Assembly (NCBI GenBank): GCA_030017715.1
Contig: JASEIU010000002.1
Span: 422,915 to 486,914, forward strand
Direction: 5' to 3'
DNA: 64,000 nt
Source: Candidatus Saccharicenans sp.
Lineage (GTDB): Bacteria > Acidobacteriota > Aminicenantia > Aminicenantales > Saccharicenantaceae
The position numbers and the translations under genes are program-made. The notes under the pieces were generated by a model. That model did not search any database. It was not told the DNA's origin and was given only the letters and a program-made list of their open reading frames with translations. Positions 17,533 to 27,030 of the stretch are shown one piece after another. The first letter of the stretch is position 1. Every line of letters starts with the position of its first letter.

Positions 17533-17544
17533 CCTTTTTTATTC

Positions 17545-18912
17545 ATGCCCGATAAAAAGCGTCTTGTCCTCATAAATCCCTGGGTCTATGATTTCACCGC
17601 CTGCGATTTCTGGCTGAGGCCGCTCGGACTGCTTTATCTGGCCGCTTTGATCAGGAAATATACCTATTTTGAGGTGGATTTTCTGGACTTCCTTTGCTGC
17701 GACCAGGTTGAAGTCGGCTCCGGCTTCCGGCCCAAATTCCGACCCGACGGCCGGGCCTCGTTTTACAAGGAAGAGGTTTTGAAACCAGATTTGTTCCGCC
17801 ACATTCCCCGGAAATTCTCCAGGTATGGTTGGCCGCTGACCCGGGCTGAAGAAAGCTTGAGGCGTCTGCCGCCGCCTGAAGCGGTGCTGGTAACCTGCAC
17901 CATGACCTACTGGTACCCGGGAGTGCAGACGGTCTGCGAGCTGGTAAAAAAAATATTCGGGCCGGTCCCGGTGATCCTGGGCGGAATTTATCCGACCCTC
18001 TGCCCAGAACATGCCAGGCAGAAATCGGGGGCCGGGGTGGTAATTTCCGGCCCCGGGGAGAATCAAATTCTTCCCTGTCTTGAAAATATCTGCGGCCAGA
18101 GGGCGCTTCGCCCCGGAGCCGACGAGGCGACTTTCCCGTCGCTCGATTCGCTTCCCGATCCCGCTTATGACCTCTATCGGGAGCCGAGCCTGGCCTGTAT
18201 TCTTACTTCCAGGGGGTGCCCCTTTAATTGCAGCTACTGTGCCAGTCGCCTGCTTAATCCTCGCTTTGAACAGAGAGAGCCGGAAAAAGTGGCGGCAGAA
18301 ATCAGCCGGCTAAAGTTGCTGGGGGTCAGGCACATCGCTTTTTATGACGATGCTCTGCTGTTCAATCAGGGCCGGCACCTGTCAAAAATTCTGGAAGCGA
18401 CGAGCTCCCTCAGGCCGGAGTTAAATTTTCACACTCCCAACGGGCTTTCGCCGCGAGCCGTCGACCGGGAGCTGGCGGTTCTGATGAGAAAGGCCGGTTT
18501 CTCCTCGGTTTTCTTGAGCCTGGAAAACGCCGACTCCGATTGGCTCAGACAGACCGGACCCAAGGTGGAAGCGACTGACCTCGAGCGGGCCCTGGATTGT
18601 CTGGAAAAAGCTGGTTACAATCGCCATGAAATTTCTGTTTACGTTCTGGTTGGCCAACCATTGCAAACCGTCGAACTGGTGCTTGACAGCCTGAAACTGG
18701 TCAGGAAGCTCGGGGCTCGACCACGCCTGGCTTATTACTCTCCGGTTCCCGGAACCAGGGATTGGGAAAACCTGGTTAAAACCGGAAAGCTCAAACCCGA
18801 CTCCGACCCTCTTCTTCACAACAAGCTGGCCTTTCCATATTTCTGGGGCAGTCTCACTCCAGACGACCTGGATAGAATAAAAAGGGCCGCTACCACTGGC
18901 GGTCGGGGTTGA
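17545..18912 (+). CDS. B12-binding-domain radical SAM protein
   Basis: 455 residues from the ATG at 17545; a longer reading from a GTG inside the tRNA is an artefact. The N-terminal half (about 1-175) is a cobalamin-binding Rossmann-like domain (LINPWVYDF, then VPVILGGIYPTL). The radical SAM motif C225-x3-C229-x2-C232 (GCPFNCSYC) binds the 4Fe-4S cluster that cleaves S-adenosylmethionine. The TIM-barrel core continues through LGVRHIAFYDDALLF and VFLSLENADSDWL. Substrates in this large group range from lipids to cofactors and cannot be named here. No Shine-Dalgarno sequence precedes the start; the gene is probably co-transcribed with tRNA-Leu. Confidence 0.85.
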   Translation: MPDKKRLVLINPWVYDFTACDFWLRPLGLLYLAALIRKYTYFEVDFLDFLCCDQVEVGSGFRPKFRPDGRASFYKEEVLKPDLFRHIPRKFSRYGWPLTRAEESLRRLPPPEAVLVTCTMTYWYPGVQTVCELVKKIFGPVPVILGGIYPTLCPEHARQKSGAGVVISGPGENQILPCLENICGQRALRPGADEATFPSLDSLPDPAYDLYREPSLACILTSRGCPFNCSYCASRLLNPRFEQREPEKVAAEISRLKLLGVRHIAFYDDALLFNQGRHLSKILEATSSLRPELNFHTPNGLSPRAVDRELAVLMRKAGFSSVFLSLENADSDWLRQTGPKVEATDLERALDCLEKAGYNRHEISVYVLVGQPLQTVELVLDSLKLVRKLGARPRLAYYSPVPGTRDWENLVKTGKLKPDSDPLLHNKLAFPYFWGSLTPDDLDRIKRAATTGGRG

Positions 18913-18957
18913 TTTAATCGGCCCGGAAGGGTAATTTATTGGAGGGAGATATGTCAG

Positions 18958-19899
18958 ATGCGAAAAAAAAGGTTTATTTTTTTTCTGCTGCCTGTTTTGA
19001 GCCTGCTACTCACTTCCTGCCTGACAAGTCGTCTTGAAAGGAAATTGAAACCGGCCGACCAGGACTGGCTGTCCGAGGTTCGTTATATCATCACACCGGA
19101 GGAACGGAAAATCTTCCTGGAATTGCCGGAGTCGGAAAGAGAAAAATTCAAGGAGGATTTCTGGGCCAGGCGGGACCCGGACCCAGACACCGAGATAAAC
19201 GAATTTAAGGACGAGTATTACCAGAGGTTGAACCGGGCCAATCAAATGTTCATGGGAGAAGGCCGACCGGGCTGGCTGACTGACAGGGGTCGCATTTACA
19301 TTCTCTTCGGGCCGCCAACCGAGCGTTACACTTACCCCATGGAGGCCTCGGGCTACTGCCGGGAAGTCTGGTATTACGGCAGCTTCCCCGTAATTTTTAT
19401 CGATGAGCACTGCTCGGGCAATTTCATAATCTCGGCCATCAACCTGGAACACCTGCAGGACCTGAATCTGGCTCAGGGCTATTTCCAGAACACCATTACC
19501 CAGGAAAGAAGCGTTTTTAATTATGACCTGAAGCTGACCCGAAGCCAGCGAACCGGGGATAGCCTGAAGGCTAAGCTCATTTTCAGCATGAAATATGAAC
19601 AGATCTGGTTTGAGACCCGGGACGATGCCAGCCTGGAGACTCAGCTCTATCTCTCGGTTGAAATTAAGAATGCGGCCGGAGAGACTGTCTGGAGCGGCCA
19701 GAAAACCGCTCACCTGACTTTCACCGACGAAGAAGAGCTGGAAAAAATGCGGGGCCTTAAATTTACCATGGAAGTGGAAATATACCTGCCCGACGAAAGG
19801 TATCCTCTGCCGCCTCCCGGAAAGTACAGGATGTATTCAACCCTCAAGCAGAGAACCGGGGGGAAAGAATTGAAGAAGGTGGCTGAAATAAAACTATAA
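18958..19899 (+). CDS. GWxTD-domain lipoprotein
   Basis: 313 residues with a lipoprotein signal peptide (LLLTSC; lipidated cysteine about residue 21). The name-giving motif GWLTDRGRIYILFGPPTE lies near residues 104-121, preceded by a helical region (ERKIFLELPESEREKFKEDFW, RRDPDP). The C-terminal part is beta-rich, likely an Ig-like sandwich. GWxTD proteins are found mainly in Acidobacteria, Aminicenantes and related phyla and have no established function; many are membrane-anchored periplasmic proteins. GGAGGGAG stands nine bases before the ATG. Confidence 0.85.
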   Translation: MRKKRFIFFLLPVLSLLLTSCLTSRLERKLKPADQDWLSEVRYIITPEERKIFLELPESEREKFKEDFWARRDPDPDTEINEFKDEYYQRLNRANQMFMGEGRPGWLTDRGRIYILFGPPTERYTYPMEASGYCREVWYYGSFPVIFIDEHCSGNFIISAINLEHLQDLNLAQGYFQNTITQERSVFNYDLKLTRSQRTGDSLKAKLIFSMKYEQIWFETRDDASLETQLYLSVEIKNAAGETVWSGQKTAHLTFTDEEELEKMRGLKFTMEVEIYLPDERYPLPPPGKYRMYSTLKQRTGGKELKKVAEIKL

Positions 19900-19925
19900 G
19901 CCAGTCGTCCGGTCTGAACTTGATC

Positions 19926-22900
19926 TCAAAACTTGAGGCTTAAAATCAGCTGGCCGGCCCGGGTGCCGTAAAGGGCCAGAAGCTTCTGGTAGGAAGGGTT
20001 GTAAATCCGGGTGCCGGCGGAGCTGCCTTCATCTTCCGGATACCAGTAGCCGCCGTCGTTTAAGTCCTTCAACCCGTACTTTTTCCCGAGGACGTTGAGA
20101 ACGTCAATCTCTACCTCCAGCCGTGTTTTCTGACCGACCTTGAAACTCCTTTCCAGCCGCAGGTCCAAACTGTGGAAGTCGGACCATCTCCTGGAGCCCG
20201 GTTCTTCCAGGAAGACGGTGGCCGGAATGTTCTGGGCCTGGTGGCTTTCCAGCCAGCCGGCTGGCGGAACGACGGTTACGGTTCTGGCCCAGGGGGTGCC
20301 GCTCAGGTACTGGAAAAAGGCGCTCAGGTAAAAATCCCTCGGAAGGCGATAGGTACCCATGACTTTGATAATCCAGGGGCGGTCCAGGTCCAGGCGGCTG
20401 CTGTCGGTGACGTTGACCAGGGAATTGGGAGAATTGACCAGCTGGGTCAGGGCGGCAGCGTTCAACCGGCTCAACCCGGCGTTGCCCTCGGCCCGACTCC
20501 AGGTGGCCGAGGCCATAAGCTGCCAGTTGTCGCTCATTTTCTTTCTGGCCACCAGTTGGAAAGCTGAATATTTTTGCTTCAGTCCATCGACGTTGCTGAG
20601 GCGGGTGAAGAAGGCCGGGGCTCCGGAGGACGGAAAATAGACCGTTACCGGGACATTTCCGTAACCGGTCTGGCCCGGGACCACGGTGGAAAAAGGCACC
20701 CAGAATTCTCCGGCCTGGTCAACCGAGTACCATTCCCGGTCGCCGTCCGGGTCATAGAGCACATCTTCGATAATTCCGGTTCGGGTTCTGGAGAGATAAG
20801 ACAGCGACAGGGTAAAGACCTCTGACAGCTGCTGTTCCAGGCTGGCAGTCCATTCAGTGGTCACCGGAGCTTTAAGGTCGGAAGAAACTCTCTTCTTAAA
20901 ATAATCGCTCAGGTGAATCCGGTAGTCCTCGGGCAGGGGCAGGAAGGTGTCATCGATGTCAGCTGTCCCGTCTTGATTTTCGTCGTACCAGTAAAAATTA
21001 TGATAACCGGTCGACCAGCTCGGGGCGAAACTCATCAGATAACTGAGGTTGATGTTGTCCTGGTACCGGCCGAAAGACCCTTTGATCAGAGTTTTTCCTG
21101 TGCCCAGCAGGTCGAATACCAGTCCTGCCCGCGGTGACAGATTATACCAGATTACCATGTTGTCCCAGGACGGATAATTCACCGCGCTGTAGGGATTGAC
21201 CCCGTAAACCGGCCTGATGGCGGCTTCCCCGGCGTAGAAAGAAATGCTGGTGCCGCTGACGCCTTTATAAACCGCGGCCAGGCCAGACTGAAGCCTTTCG
21301 AATTTCAATCCCAGAGAAAAATTCAAACGGCGGCCGAGGTTGAAGGTGTCGCGCAGGTAGAAGGTCAGGCGATGCAGCGTAGCCCTCTGCAATAAGCCAT
21401 CCCGGGCTCCGCTGGCCACGTAAAAACCGACCAGCCCTTTCCCCACCAGGTTTCCGGTCTCGGGCGAGACGCCGGAGCCGTAATAATAAGGGCTTTCGTA
21501 TAAATAATAATAAATCAAGTTGCTGGACTTCCAGACCGAATCGTCGGCCCGGCTGCTCTGATATTCAGCTCCGGCGACCAGTTCGTGAAGCCCGCCGAGA
21601 AGGGACTGAAATCGGCTGATGGAAGCGCCGGCCCTGAAGATTTCGCCAATCTGATCCCGGTTGAAGGGACCGCTGCCCCAGCTGTAACCGCTGCCCAGAT
21701 CGACATAGCGGGGTTTATTTTCAGCCTTGGGATCGAGTCTCCGCGGCAGGAAATCGCGGGTATAAAAAAGGAAAAGACTGGCCTCGGTTTTCTGGTTAAT
21801 TTTGTAACTGCCGTTGGCGCTCAGCAAAAACAGGTTCTGCCCGGCGATTTTGAGGGTGGCTGTCTGGGGATTGAAAGGAGTCAGGAAATCCGGGTCCACG
21901 GTCTGCTTGTTCTTGTTGAAGCTCAACATGACCGAGGCATTGATCTCGGGGGTAACCTGAGAGGTGAAGCGAAAGAGGGAGTTAAAATCCCCGGACTTCC
22001 AGCTGTACATCGGGTAGGGGATATTATCCGGGTCCCGCCAGGGAGCGAAGGGCGTTGACCTGGCCTGGCGGTTATACCTGAAACTGGTGAAATACCAGAC
22101 CCGGTCCGGCATAATGGACCCTTCCAGGTTCAGTCCGAAATCGAGGTTATAACGATCCTTGACCACCGGCGTGGATATTATCTGGCTCAGTTCCTCCTGG
22201 CTCCAGAGGTCGCGGCTTAAATCGCCTCCGGTGCCCAGAAATTGAAGCTGGCCGGAAGTTCTGTTCTGCCCGGGACGGGGGATGATTTTTATGAACGCGC
22301 CGGGAGTCGTGTAATTCTCCACCGGATTTCCGGCGGCGACAATTTCAATTTCCTCAACTGAATCGGGATTAATATTCCGGGCCGGAGACAGGTTTAACGG
22401 GTGGTTGAGTTCATTGCCCGAGAAGGTGACCTGGCTTGAGCCGACTGCAGAGCCATTGACCGAAAAATTCAGGTCGCGGGGTGGAATCTCCGGATTCAGG
22501 GCCGGGACCAGCTGCAGCAGACCGGCCAGGTCTTTGGTCCTGGGGGTGTGATGAATGAGGTTGCTGTCCAGGATGTATGATATTCCGGGATTTTCTTTAT
22601 CCAGGGCCGGCAGCGGGTAGAGAAGGATTTTTTCTTCTTCCTGGTCTTCGGCAGTTTCCAGATGAACAGGCAGGTTGAGCGTTTTACCGGTCTCCACCCG
22701 GATGTCGTTGATTATGGCGGTGTGAAAACCGGGAGCTTCCACGGCCAGTTTGTAGGGACCCGCGGGGAGGTGCAGGAAGTAATAATAACCGGTCTTGTCC
22801 GTCAGGAAATAACGGATGCCCACCAGCGCCGGAGAGGACAGATAAATATAGGCGCCTTCAACCGGCCGGTTTGAACGGTCGGTGATGCGGCCCTTAATCG

Positions 22901-23006
22901 ACCCGTCCAGCCTGACCGCGCCCTTAAGGTTGCCGGCGACGGCCAGGAAAATTAGCAGTATTAAGCTGAATATGGTTAAAGCAAACTTGACTTTCATCCT
23001 GACCAC
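19926..23006 (-). CDS. TonB-dependent receptor with carboxypeptidase-like N-terminal domain
   Basis: 1026 residues starting at a GTG five bases behind AAAGGAGG. A signal peptide (about 1-30) is followed by a carboxypeptidase-regulatory-like beta-sandwich (about 33-115; GRITDRSNRPVEGAYIYL, TGYYYFLHLPAGPYKLAVEAPGF), a plug domain (about 140-260; LNFSVNGSAVGSSQVTFSGNE, VEEIEIVAAGNPVENY) and a long outer-membrane beta-barrel with YNLSPRAGLVFDL- and LDVLNVLGKKYGL-type strands. This is the 'Oar-like' or SusC-related class common in Acidobacteria, importing or exporting large ligands with energy from TonB. No SusD-like partner is adjacent, so the substrate is unknown. The gene ends 26 bases from the convergent GWxTD gene. 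Confidence 0.9.
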   Translation of the reverse strand: MVRMKVKFALTIFSLILLIFLAVAGNLKGAVRLDGSIKGRITDRSNRPVEGAYIYLSSPALVGIRYFLTDKTGYYYFLHLPAGPYKLAVEAPGFHTAIINDIRVETGKTLNLPVHLETAEDQEEEKILLYPLPALDKENPGISYILDSNLIHHTPRTKDLAGLLQLVPALNPEIPPRDLNFSVNGSAVGSSQVTFSGNELNHPLNLSPARNINPDSVEEIEIVAAGNPVENYTTPGAFIKIIPRPGQNRTSGQLQFLGTGGDLSRDLWSQEELSQIISTPVVKDRYNLDFGLNLEGSIMPDRVWYFTSFRYNRQARSTPFAPWRDPDNIPYPMYSWKSGDFNSLFRFTSQVTPEINASVMLSFNKNKQTVDPDFLTPFNPQTATLKIAGQNLFLLSANGSYKINQKTEASLFLFYTRDFLPRRLDPKAENKPRYVDLGSGYSWGSGPFNRDQIGEIFRAGASISRFQSLLGGLHELVAGAEYQSSRADDSVWKSSNLIYYYLYESPYYYGSGVSPETGNLVGKGLVGFYVASGARDGLLQRATLHRLTFYLRDTFNLGRRLNFSLGLKFERLQSGLAAVYKGVSGTSISFYAGEAAIRPVYGVNPYSAVNYPSWDNMVIWYNLSPRAGLVFDLLGTGKTLIKGSFGRYQDNINLSYLMSFAPSWSTGYHNFYWYDENQDGTADIDDTFLPLPEDYRIHLSDYFKKRVSSDLKAPVTTEWTASLEQQLSEVFTLSLSYLSRTRTGIIEDVLYDPDGDREWYSVDQAGEFWVPFSTVVPGQTGYGNVPVTVYFPSSGAPAFFTRLSNVDGLKQKYSAFQLVARKKMSDNWQLMASATWSRAEGNAGLSRLNAAALTQLVNSPNSLVNVTDSSRLDLDRPWIIKVMGTYRLPRDFYLSAFFQYLSGTPWARTVTVVPPAGWLESHQAQNIPATVFLEEPGSRRWSDFHSLDLRLERSFKVGQKTRLEVEIDVLNVLGKKYGLKDLNDGGYWYPEDEGSSAGTRIYNPSYQKLLALYGTRAGQLILSLKF

Positions 23007-23101
23007 CTGGTCCTCCTTTAGCTGCTTAGAAACTGGCCTCGGTCCATCAGCAGGCTGAATATTCCAGAATCAGGGTTTTTCCGTCTGGAAATAAGATAAA
23101 C

Positions 23102-23133
23102 ATTATAGCTTTTTTTAACCTTATTTGTATCAA
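23102..23133 (-). promoter_or_regulatory. Possible promoter for the TonB receptor gene
   Basis: On the minus strand TTGATA (23133-23128) precedes a perfect TATAAT (23107-23102), but the spacer is 20 bases, longer than ideal. The leader to the GTG start would be about 90 bases. Confidence 0.3.
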
Positions 23134-23141
23134 ATTATTAA

Positions 23142-23165
23142 AACTTTTTGAAGGGGCAAAAAGTT
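23142..23165. terminator. Possible bidirectional terminator hairpin
   Basis: Perfect nine-base arms AACTTTTTG and CAAAAAGTT around AAGGGG. On the minus strand it follows the ROK gene by 15 bases and runs into TTAATAATTT. The stem is AT-rich, so strength is doubtful. Confidence 0.4.
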
Positions 23166-23179
23166 ACTCTGGCGGCCGA

Positions 23180-24112
23180 TTACAGGGACCTGTTTCCGGT
23201 TTCCATCCGGTGCCTTCCCCAGGCGGCCGCTCCCATCAGCCCGGCATCGTTCCCCAGCCGGGCTTTCCTGATTTCGCAGCTGGCAAAGGCCGGGGCGATT
23301 GACCTTCGCCGGGCCTCGGCCAGGGCCGGTTTTAGCAGCCAGTTGCCGGCCTTCATCACTCCGCCCCCGATAATTATTTTCTCCGGGTTTAAGAAGTTGA
23401 TGACGATTCCCAGGGCTATCCCCAGAAAATAGCCGCAGCGTTCAAAGCTCTTGCGGGCCGCCAGCTGACCGGCTCTGGCTCTCAGATATACCTCGCGGGC
23501 AGTCGGGTTCTCCCGTCGGCCCGAGAACTCCAGGTAGTTCCTGACCAGGGCCGGGGCCGAAACTTCTGTTTCCAGGCAGCCGAAGTTGCCGCAGCCGCAT
23601 TTCAGTCCTTCAGGGTTCACGGTGATATGACCCAGCTCTCCGGCAAACCCTCCCTTGCCCTGCCAGAGTTGGCCATTCAGGATAAGGCCGGAACCGAGAC
23701 CGGTGCCGACCGTCAGGAAGACCAGGCTGTGGGCACGGCGGGCACTGCCATAAAGGTATTCCCCGTAGGCCGCCAGATTGGCGTCGTTGTGGACGGCGAA
23801 AGGAACGGGAATAATTTTTTGGAGAGCCGGGAAAAGCGGAAAGTTGTCAAGGGCTGGGTAATTCGGAGACTGCATGATTCTTTTCTGCTTGAGGCTGAAA
23901 AAGCCCGCGAAACCGAAGCCGGCGGATTTTATCCGGCCAGGGTATCTTCGCTCAAGCTCCTTCCAGACACCCTGAATCAGCGCCATCAGGGAATTGATAT
24001 CGGGAGGGCTGAGAGCCTGGCTTTTGAAGACCAGGCGGCCGGTGTCGTTGATCAGTCCATACTTAAGCTGGGTTCCGCCTAAATCAAACCCGGCGTACAA
24101 GTTTTCGGGCAT
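23180..24112 (-). CDS. ROK-family sugar kinase (glucokinase-like)
   Basis: 310 residues. The ATP phosphate-binding loop is D10-L-G-G-T14 (GFDLGGTQLKYG). The catalytic aspartate is D110 in VHNDANLAAYGE. The ROK zinc motif is complete: GELGHITV with H162, then C172-G-C174-G-N-F-G-C179-L-E. This arrangement fits glucokinase or N-acetylhexosamine kinases and excludes the DNA-binding ROK repressors, since no N-terminal helix-turn-helix is present. It lies 24 bases downstream of tatA on the same strand, and the TonB receptor follows after a hairpin. Confidence 0.9.
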   Translation of the reverse strand: MPENLYAGFDLGGTQLKYGLINDTGRLVFKSQALSPPDINSLMALIQGVWKELERRYPGRIKSAGFGFAGFFSLKQKRIMQSPNYPALDNFPLFPALQKIIPVPFAVHNDANLAAYGEYLYGSARRAHSLVFLTVGTGLGSGLILNGQLWQGKGGFAGELGHITVNPEGLKCGCGNFGCLETEVSAPALVRNYLEFSGRRENPTAREVYLRARAGQLAARKSFERCGYFLGIALGIVINFLNPEKIIIGGGVMKAGNWLLKPALAEARRRSIAPAFASCEIRKARLGNDAGLMGAAAWGRHRMETGNRSL

Positions 24113-24136
24113 AGCTCAGAATTCGGTACGAAGTCT

Positions 24137-24328
24137 TCAGCCGGCGGCCGGCGGTTTGGTCTGATTATCGGACGGATGCTCTTCTTTGCCGCTGCTGACA
24201 GCTTTCTTGAAGTTCTTTATGCCTTCCCCCAGGGATTTGCCGAGGTCCGGAAGCTTTCTGGCTCCGAAGATGATGATGACGATAAGCAGGATTAATAAGA
24301 GTTCGGTCGGCCCGATAGAACCTAACAT
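24137..24328 (-). CDS. tatA: Twin-arginine translocase subunit TatA/TatE family
   Basis: 63 residues from the ATG at 24328, chosen because AAGGAGG stands five bases upstream. Typical TatA layout: one membrane helix ([20 protein letters not shown]), the conserved [10 protein letters not shown] hinge, an amphipathic helix ([16 protein letters not shown]) and a polar tail. TatA multimers form the pore for folded proteins with twin-arginine signals. tatC is not in this window. Confidence 0.9.
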   Translation of the reverse strand: MLGSIGPTELLLILLIVIIIFGARKLPDLGKSLGEGIKNFKKAVSSGKEEHPSDNQTKPPAAG

Positions 24329-24544
24329 GCAAACCTCCTTCCGGAGTTTTCTCAACCTGGTTGAGGTGTCTCCGATTCCAGCTAAAAAGGTACTCTATGC
24401 CCGGAGAAAAGTCAAGGAAGGACAGACGCCCCCGTCCGGACGGGCGGTTGTCAGGGCCGTCTTTTTCAATTAAAATACAGGTACAGCCTGCCCTTATTCT
24501 GGCTGAACACGGCCGGTCATCCGGATAATTGAACGGTGGTATCA

Positions 24545-26338
24545 ATGCAGGAAAGAATACGCAACTTCTCAATCATTGCCCACGTCGACCACGGCAAGAG
24601 CACTCTGGCCGACCGCTTTATCGAACTGACCGGAGCCCTGTCGCCCAGGGAGCTTAAAGACCAGGTCCTGGACACCATGGATCTGGAAAGGGAAAGAGGA
24701 ATCACCATCAAGGCCCAGACAGCCAGGCTGACCTACCGCAGCCGGTCGGGTGAGGAATACATTCTGAACCTGATCGATACTCCGGGTCACGTGGATTTTT
24801 CTTACGAGGTCTCTCGCAGCCTGGCGGCCTGCGAGGGGGCGGTCCTGGTCATCGACGCTTCCCAGGGGGTGGAAGCTCAAACCCTGGCCAATGCCTACCT
24901 GGCCATCCAGAACGACCTGCTGATTATACCGGTAATTAACAAGATAGACCTGCCCCAGGCCGATATTGAAATGGCCCTTGAGCAACTGGAGCATATCGTC
25001 GGCTTGAAGCGGGAAGAGGCCCTGCTGGTTTCGGCCAAGAAGGGGACCGGAGTGGAAGAGGTTCTGGAAAGTGTGGTCAGGAAAATCCCGCCGCCGCGGG
25101 GCAGCGCCGCCTCGCCGCTCAAAGCCCTCCTTTTTGACTCCTGGTTTGACCCTTATCGCGGGGTGGTTGTGCTGGTCAGGGTGGTCGACGGAACCTTAAA
25201 GACCGGAGACCGCATCGTGTTGATGGCTGCCGGGGCCGAATACCAGGTGGAAGAAATCGGGTACCTGACTCCCAAGCCGGTCCGGGTGGAGGCGCTGTCG
25301 ACCGGAGAGGTCGGCTACCTGGTGGCTGGCATAAAAAATCTGGCTCACGCCAGAATCGGGGAAACCATCACCCACAAACTGCGTCCGACCGAGCAGCCGC
25401 TGCCCGGTTTTAAGGAAGCCAAACCCATGGTCTTCTGCGGGCTTTACCCGGCCGGTGAAAGCAGCATCGAAGACCTGCGGGATGCCCTGGAAAAGCTGAG
25501 GCTCAACGATGCCTCCTTCCATTTTGAACCCGAGAATTCCCCGGCTCTGGGCTTCGGATTCCGGGCCGGCTTTCTGGGACTGCTCCACCGGGAAATTATC
25601 CAGGAGAGGCTGGAGCGGGAGTTCAACTTGAATCTCATCACTACCGCTCCCAGCGTCAGTTACCGGGTGGTTACCACCAGGGGCGAGGTGCTGGAAGTCC
25701 ACAATCCTTCGGAACTGCCCGAGCCCCAGCACCTCGACCGAATTGAAGAACCGATCATCGAGGCCCTGATCCTGACTCCCGACCGTTATCTGGGCAATCT
25801 GCTGCAGCTCCTGGATGAGCGGCGCGGGGTGCAGAAAAAGATGGAGTACATTTCCACCAGCCGGGTGCTGCTTGATTACCTGGTTCCGTTGAATGAAGTT
25901 GTTTTTGATTTTTACAACCAGCTCAAGTCGCTCTCCCAGGGCTATGCCTCGATGGATTACGAGCTGGCCGGCTACAGGGAAGCTCCGCTGGTCAAGCTCG
26001 ACATTCTGGTGAATTATGAAGAGGTCGACGCTCTGTCGGTCATAGTCCACCGGGACAAAGCTTACCGGGTCGGCCGGTCGCTGGTCGAGCGGCTGCGGCA
26101 GGCCATACCCCGTCAGCAATTTGAGGTAGTGCTACAGGCGGCCATCGGCAAGAGAGTCATCGCCCGCGAAACCGTCAAGCCCTTCCGCAAGGACGTCCTG
26201 GCCAAACTCTACGGCGGCGATTACTCCCGCAAGATGAAAGTCCTGGAAAAGCAGAAGGAAGGCAAGAAGAGGATGAAAAGAGTCGGCCGGGTTGACATTC
26301 CCCAGGAGGCTTTTCTGGCCATTCTGGAAGTCAAATAG
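24545..26338 (+). CDS. lepA: Elongation factor 4 (LepA)
   Basis: 597 residues, the usual LepA length, from the ATG at 24545; an in-frame GTG three codons earlier is less likely because LepA proteins begin about five residues before IRNFSIIAH. GTPase motifs: G1 AHVDHGKST (12-20), G3 DTPGHVDF, G4 NKIDLP, G5 SAKKGTG. The EF-G-like domains follow and the LepA-specific C-terminal domain ends the protein ([21 protein letters not shown]). It is a ribosome-associated GTPase acting in initiation and subunit assembly or back-translocation. Confidence 0.97.
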   Translation: MQERIRNFSIIAHVDHGKSTLADRFIELTGALSPRELKDQVLDTMDLERERGITIKAQTARLTYRSRSGEEYILNLIDTPGHVDFSYEVSRSLAACEGAVLVIDASQGVEAQTLANAYLAIQNDLLIIPVINKIDLPQADIEMALEQLEHIVGLKREEALLVSAKKGTGVEEVLESVVRKIPPPRGSAASPLKALLFDSWFDPYRGVVVLVRVVDGTLKTGDRIVLMAAGAEYQVEEIGYLTPKPVRVEALSTGEVGYLVAGIKNLAHARIGETITHKLRPTEQPLPGFKEAKPMVFCGLYPAGESSIEDLRDALEKLRLNDASFHFEPENSPALGFGFRAGFLGLLHREIIQERLEREFNLNLITTAPSVSYRVVTTRGEVLEVHNPSELPEPQHLDRIEEPIIEALILTPDRYLGNLLQLLDERRGVQKKMEYISTSRVLLDYLVPLNEVVFDFYNQLKSLSQGYASMDYELAGYREAPLVKLDILVNYEEVDALSVIVHRDKAYRVGRSLVERLRQAIPRQQFEVVLQAAIGKRVIARETVKPFRKDVLAKLYGGDYSRKMKVLEKQKEGKKRMKRVGRVDIPQEAFLAILEVK

Positions 26339-26430
26339 ATTTTTTCGTTATAATAGCCGGAGTCCTGACATAATCTGATTTCTTGCGGCTGGAATCTATT
26401 ATGACCTGCAGGCTGAGTTAAGGGGGCGGA

Positions 26431-27030
26431 ATGGAAGAAAATAAGCTGCTGACCTTTCTACGGCAAACGAAAGAAATTCTCGGGGATTTTTTCCCGGCCG
26501 GCTCAACGGCCCTGCTGCCGGTAATTTTTTCCTCCCTGGTCTGGGCGGCTACCCGCCGGGGAGAAATTAAGAAAAAAATATTAGAAACGAAGGTCTGGCT
26601 GGAACCTGAAACTCTGAGGAGCAAGCCGGCCGAATTTATCCTGGACTTTTTTAAGTCCGGCCCGGAGCTTCGAGCCGTTTATGAGCAAGAAATCGCAGCC
26701 GGTGATTTAAGGGCTCTGCGGGCGGCCTTCCGGGCTCTCTATCCGGTACTCGGATTGCAGGACCCGTTTCTGGAAAGGCTGTTCTCGGCCGAGCTGAAAA
26801 ACCATGATTATCGCCGGCTGACAACCGAGTTCGGGCCGAGACTGGAAGCCGCCCTGTCGGAAATCCGGGCGGCCGGCGGCCGCGATTACTTCTGGAGAAC
26901 CCTGGAAAACATCTGCCATGAATTCCTTAAGCTGGGCTGGGCGTTGCTCTCCGAAGATGAAATCCGGGAGCAACTGAAAAAGGCCCTGGAAAAAATTCGG
27001 GCCGAGAAAATAACGGGAGACAACCGATGA
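26431..27030 (+). CDS. Uncharacterised helical protein
   Basis: 199 residues, not recognised. Mostly helical by composition, with one moderately hydrophobic stretch near residues 25-40 (ALLPVIFSSLVWAA) that might be a membrane contact, and a charged C-terminal helix (EQLKKALEKIRAEK). AAGGGGG precedes the ATG. The stop overlaps the start of the TPR lipoprotein gene by four bases, so the two are co-translated and may work together at the envelope. It is 92 bases downstream of lepA. Confidence 0.6.
   Translation: MEENKLLTFLRQTKEILGDFFPAGSTALLPVIFSSLVWAATRRGEIKKKILETKVWLEPETLRSKPAEFILDFFKSGPELRAVYEQEIAAGDLRALRAAFRALYPVLGLQDPFLERLFSAELKNHDYRRLTTEFGPRLEAALSEIRAAGGRDYFWRTLENICHEFLKLGWALLSEDEIREQLKKALEKIRAEKITGDNR

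Noticed and set aside
17503-17544. Extension of the radical SAM frame to a GTG
   Set aside because: The GTG lies in the T-arm of tRNA-Leu; the extra residues are tRNA sequence.
25196-26119. 307-residue minus-strand frame opposite lepA
   Set aside because: Antisense shadow of a highly conserved gene in GC-biased codons.
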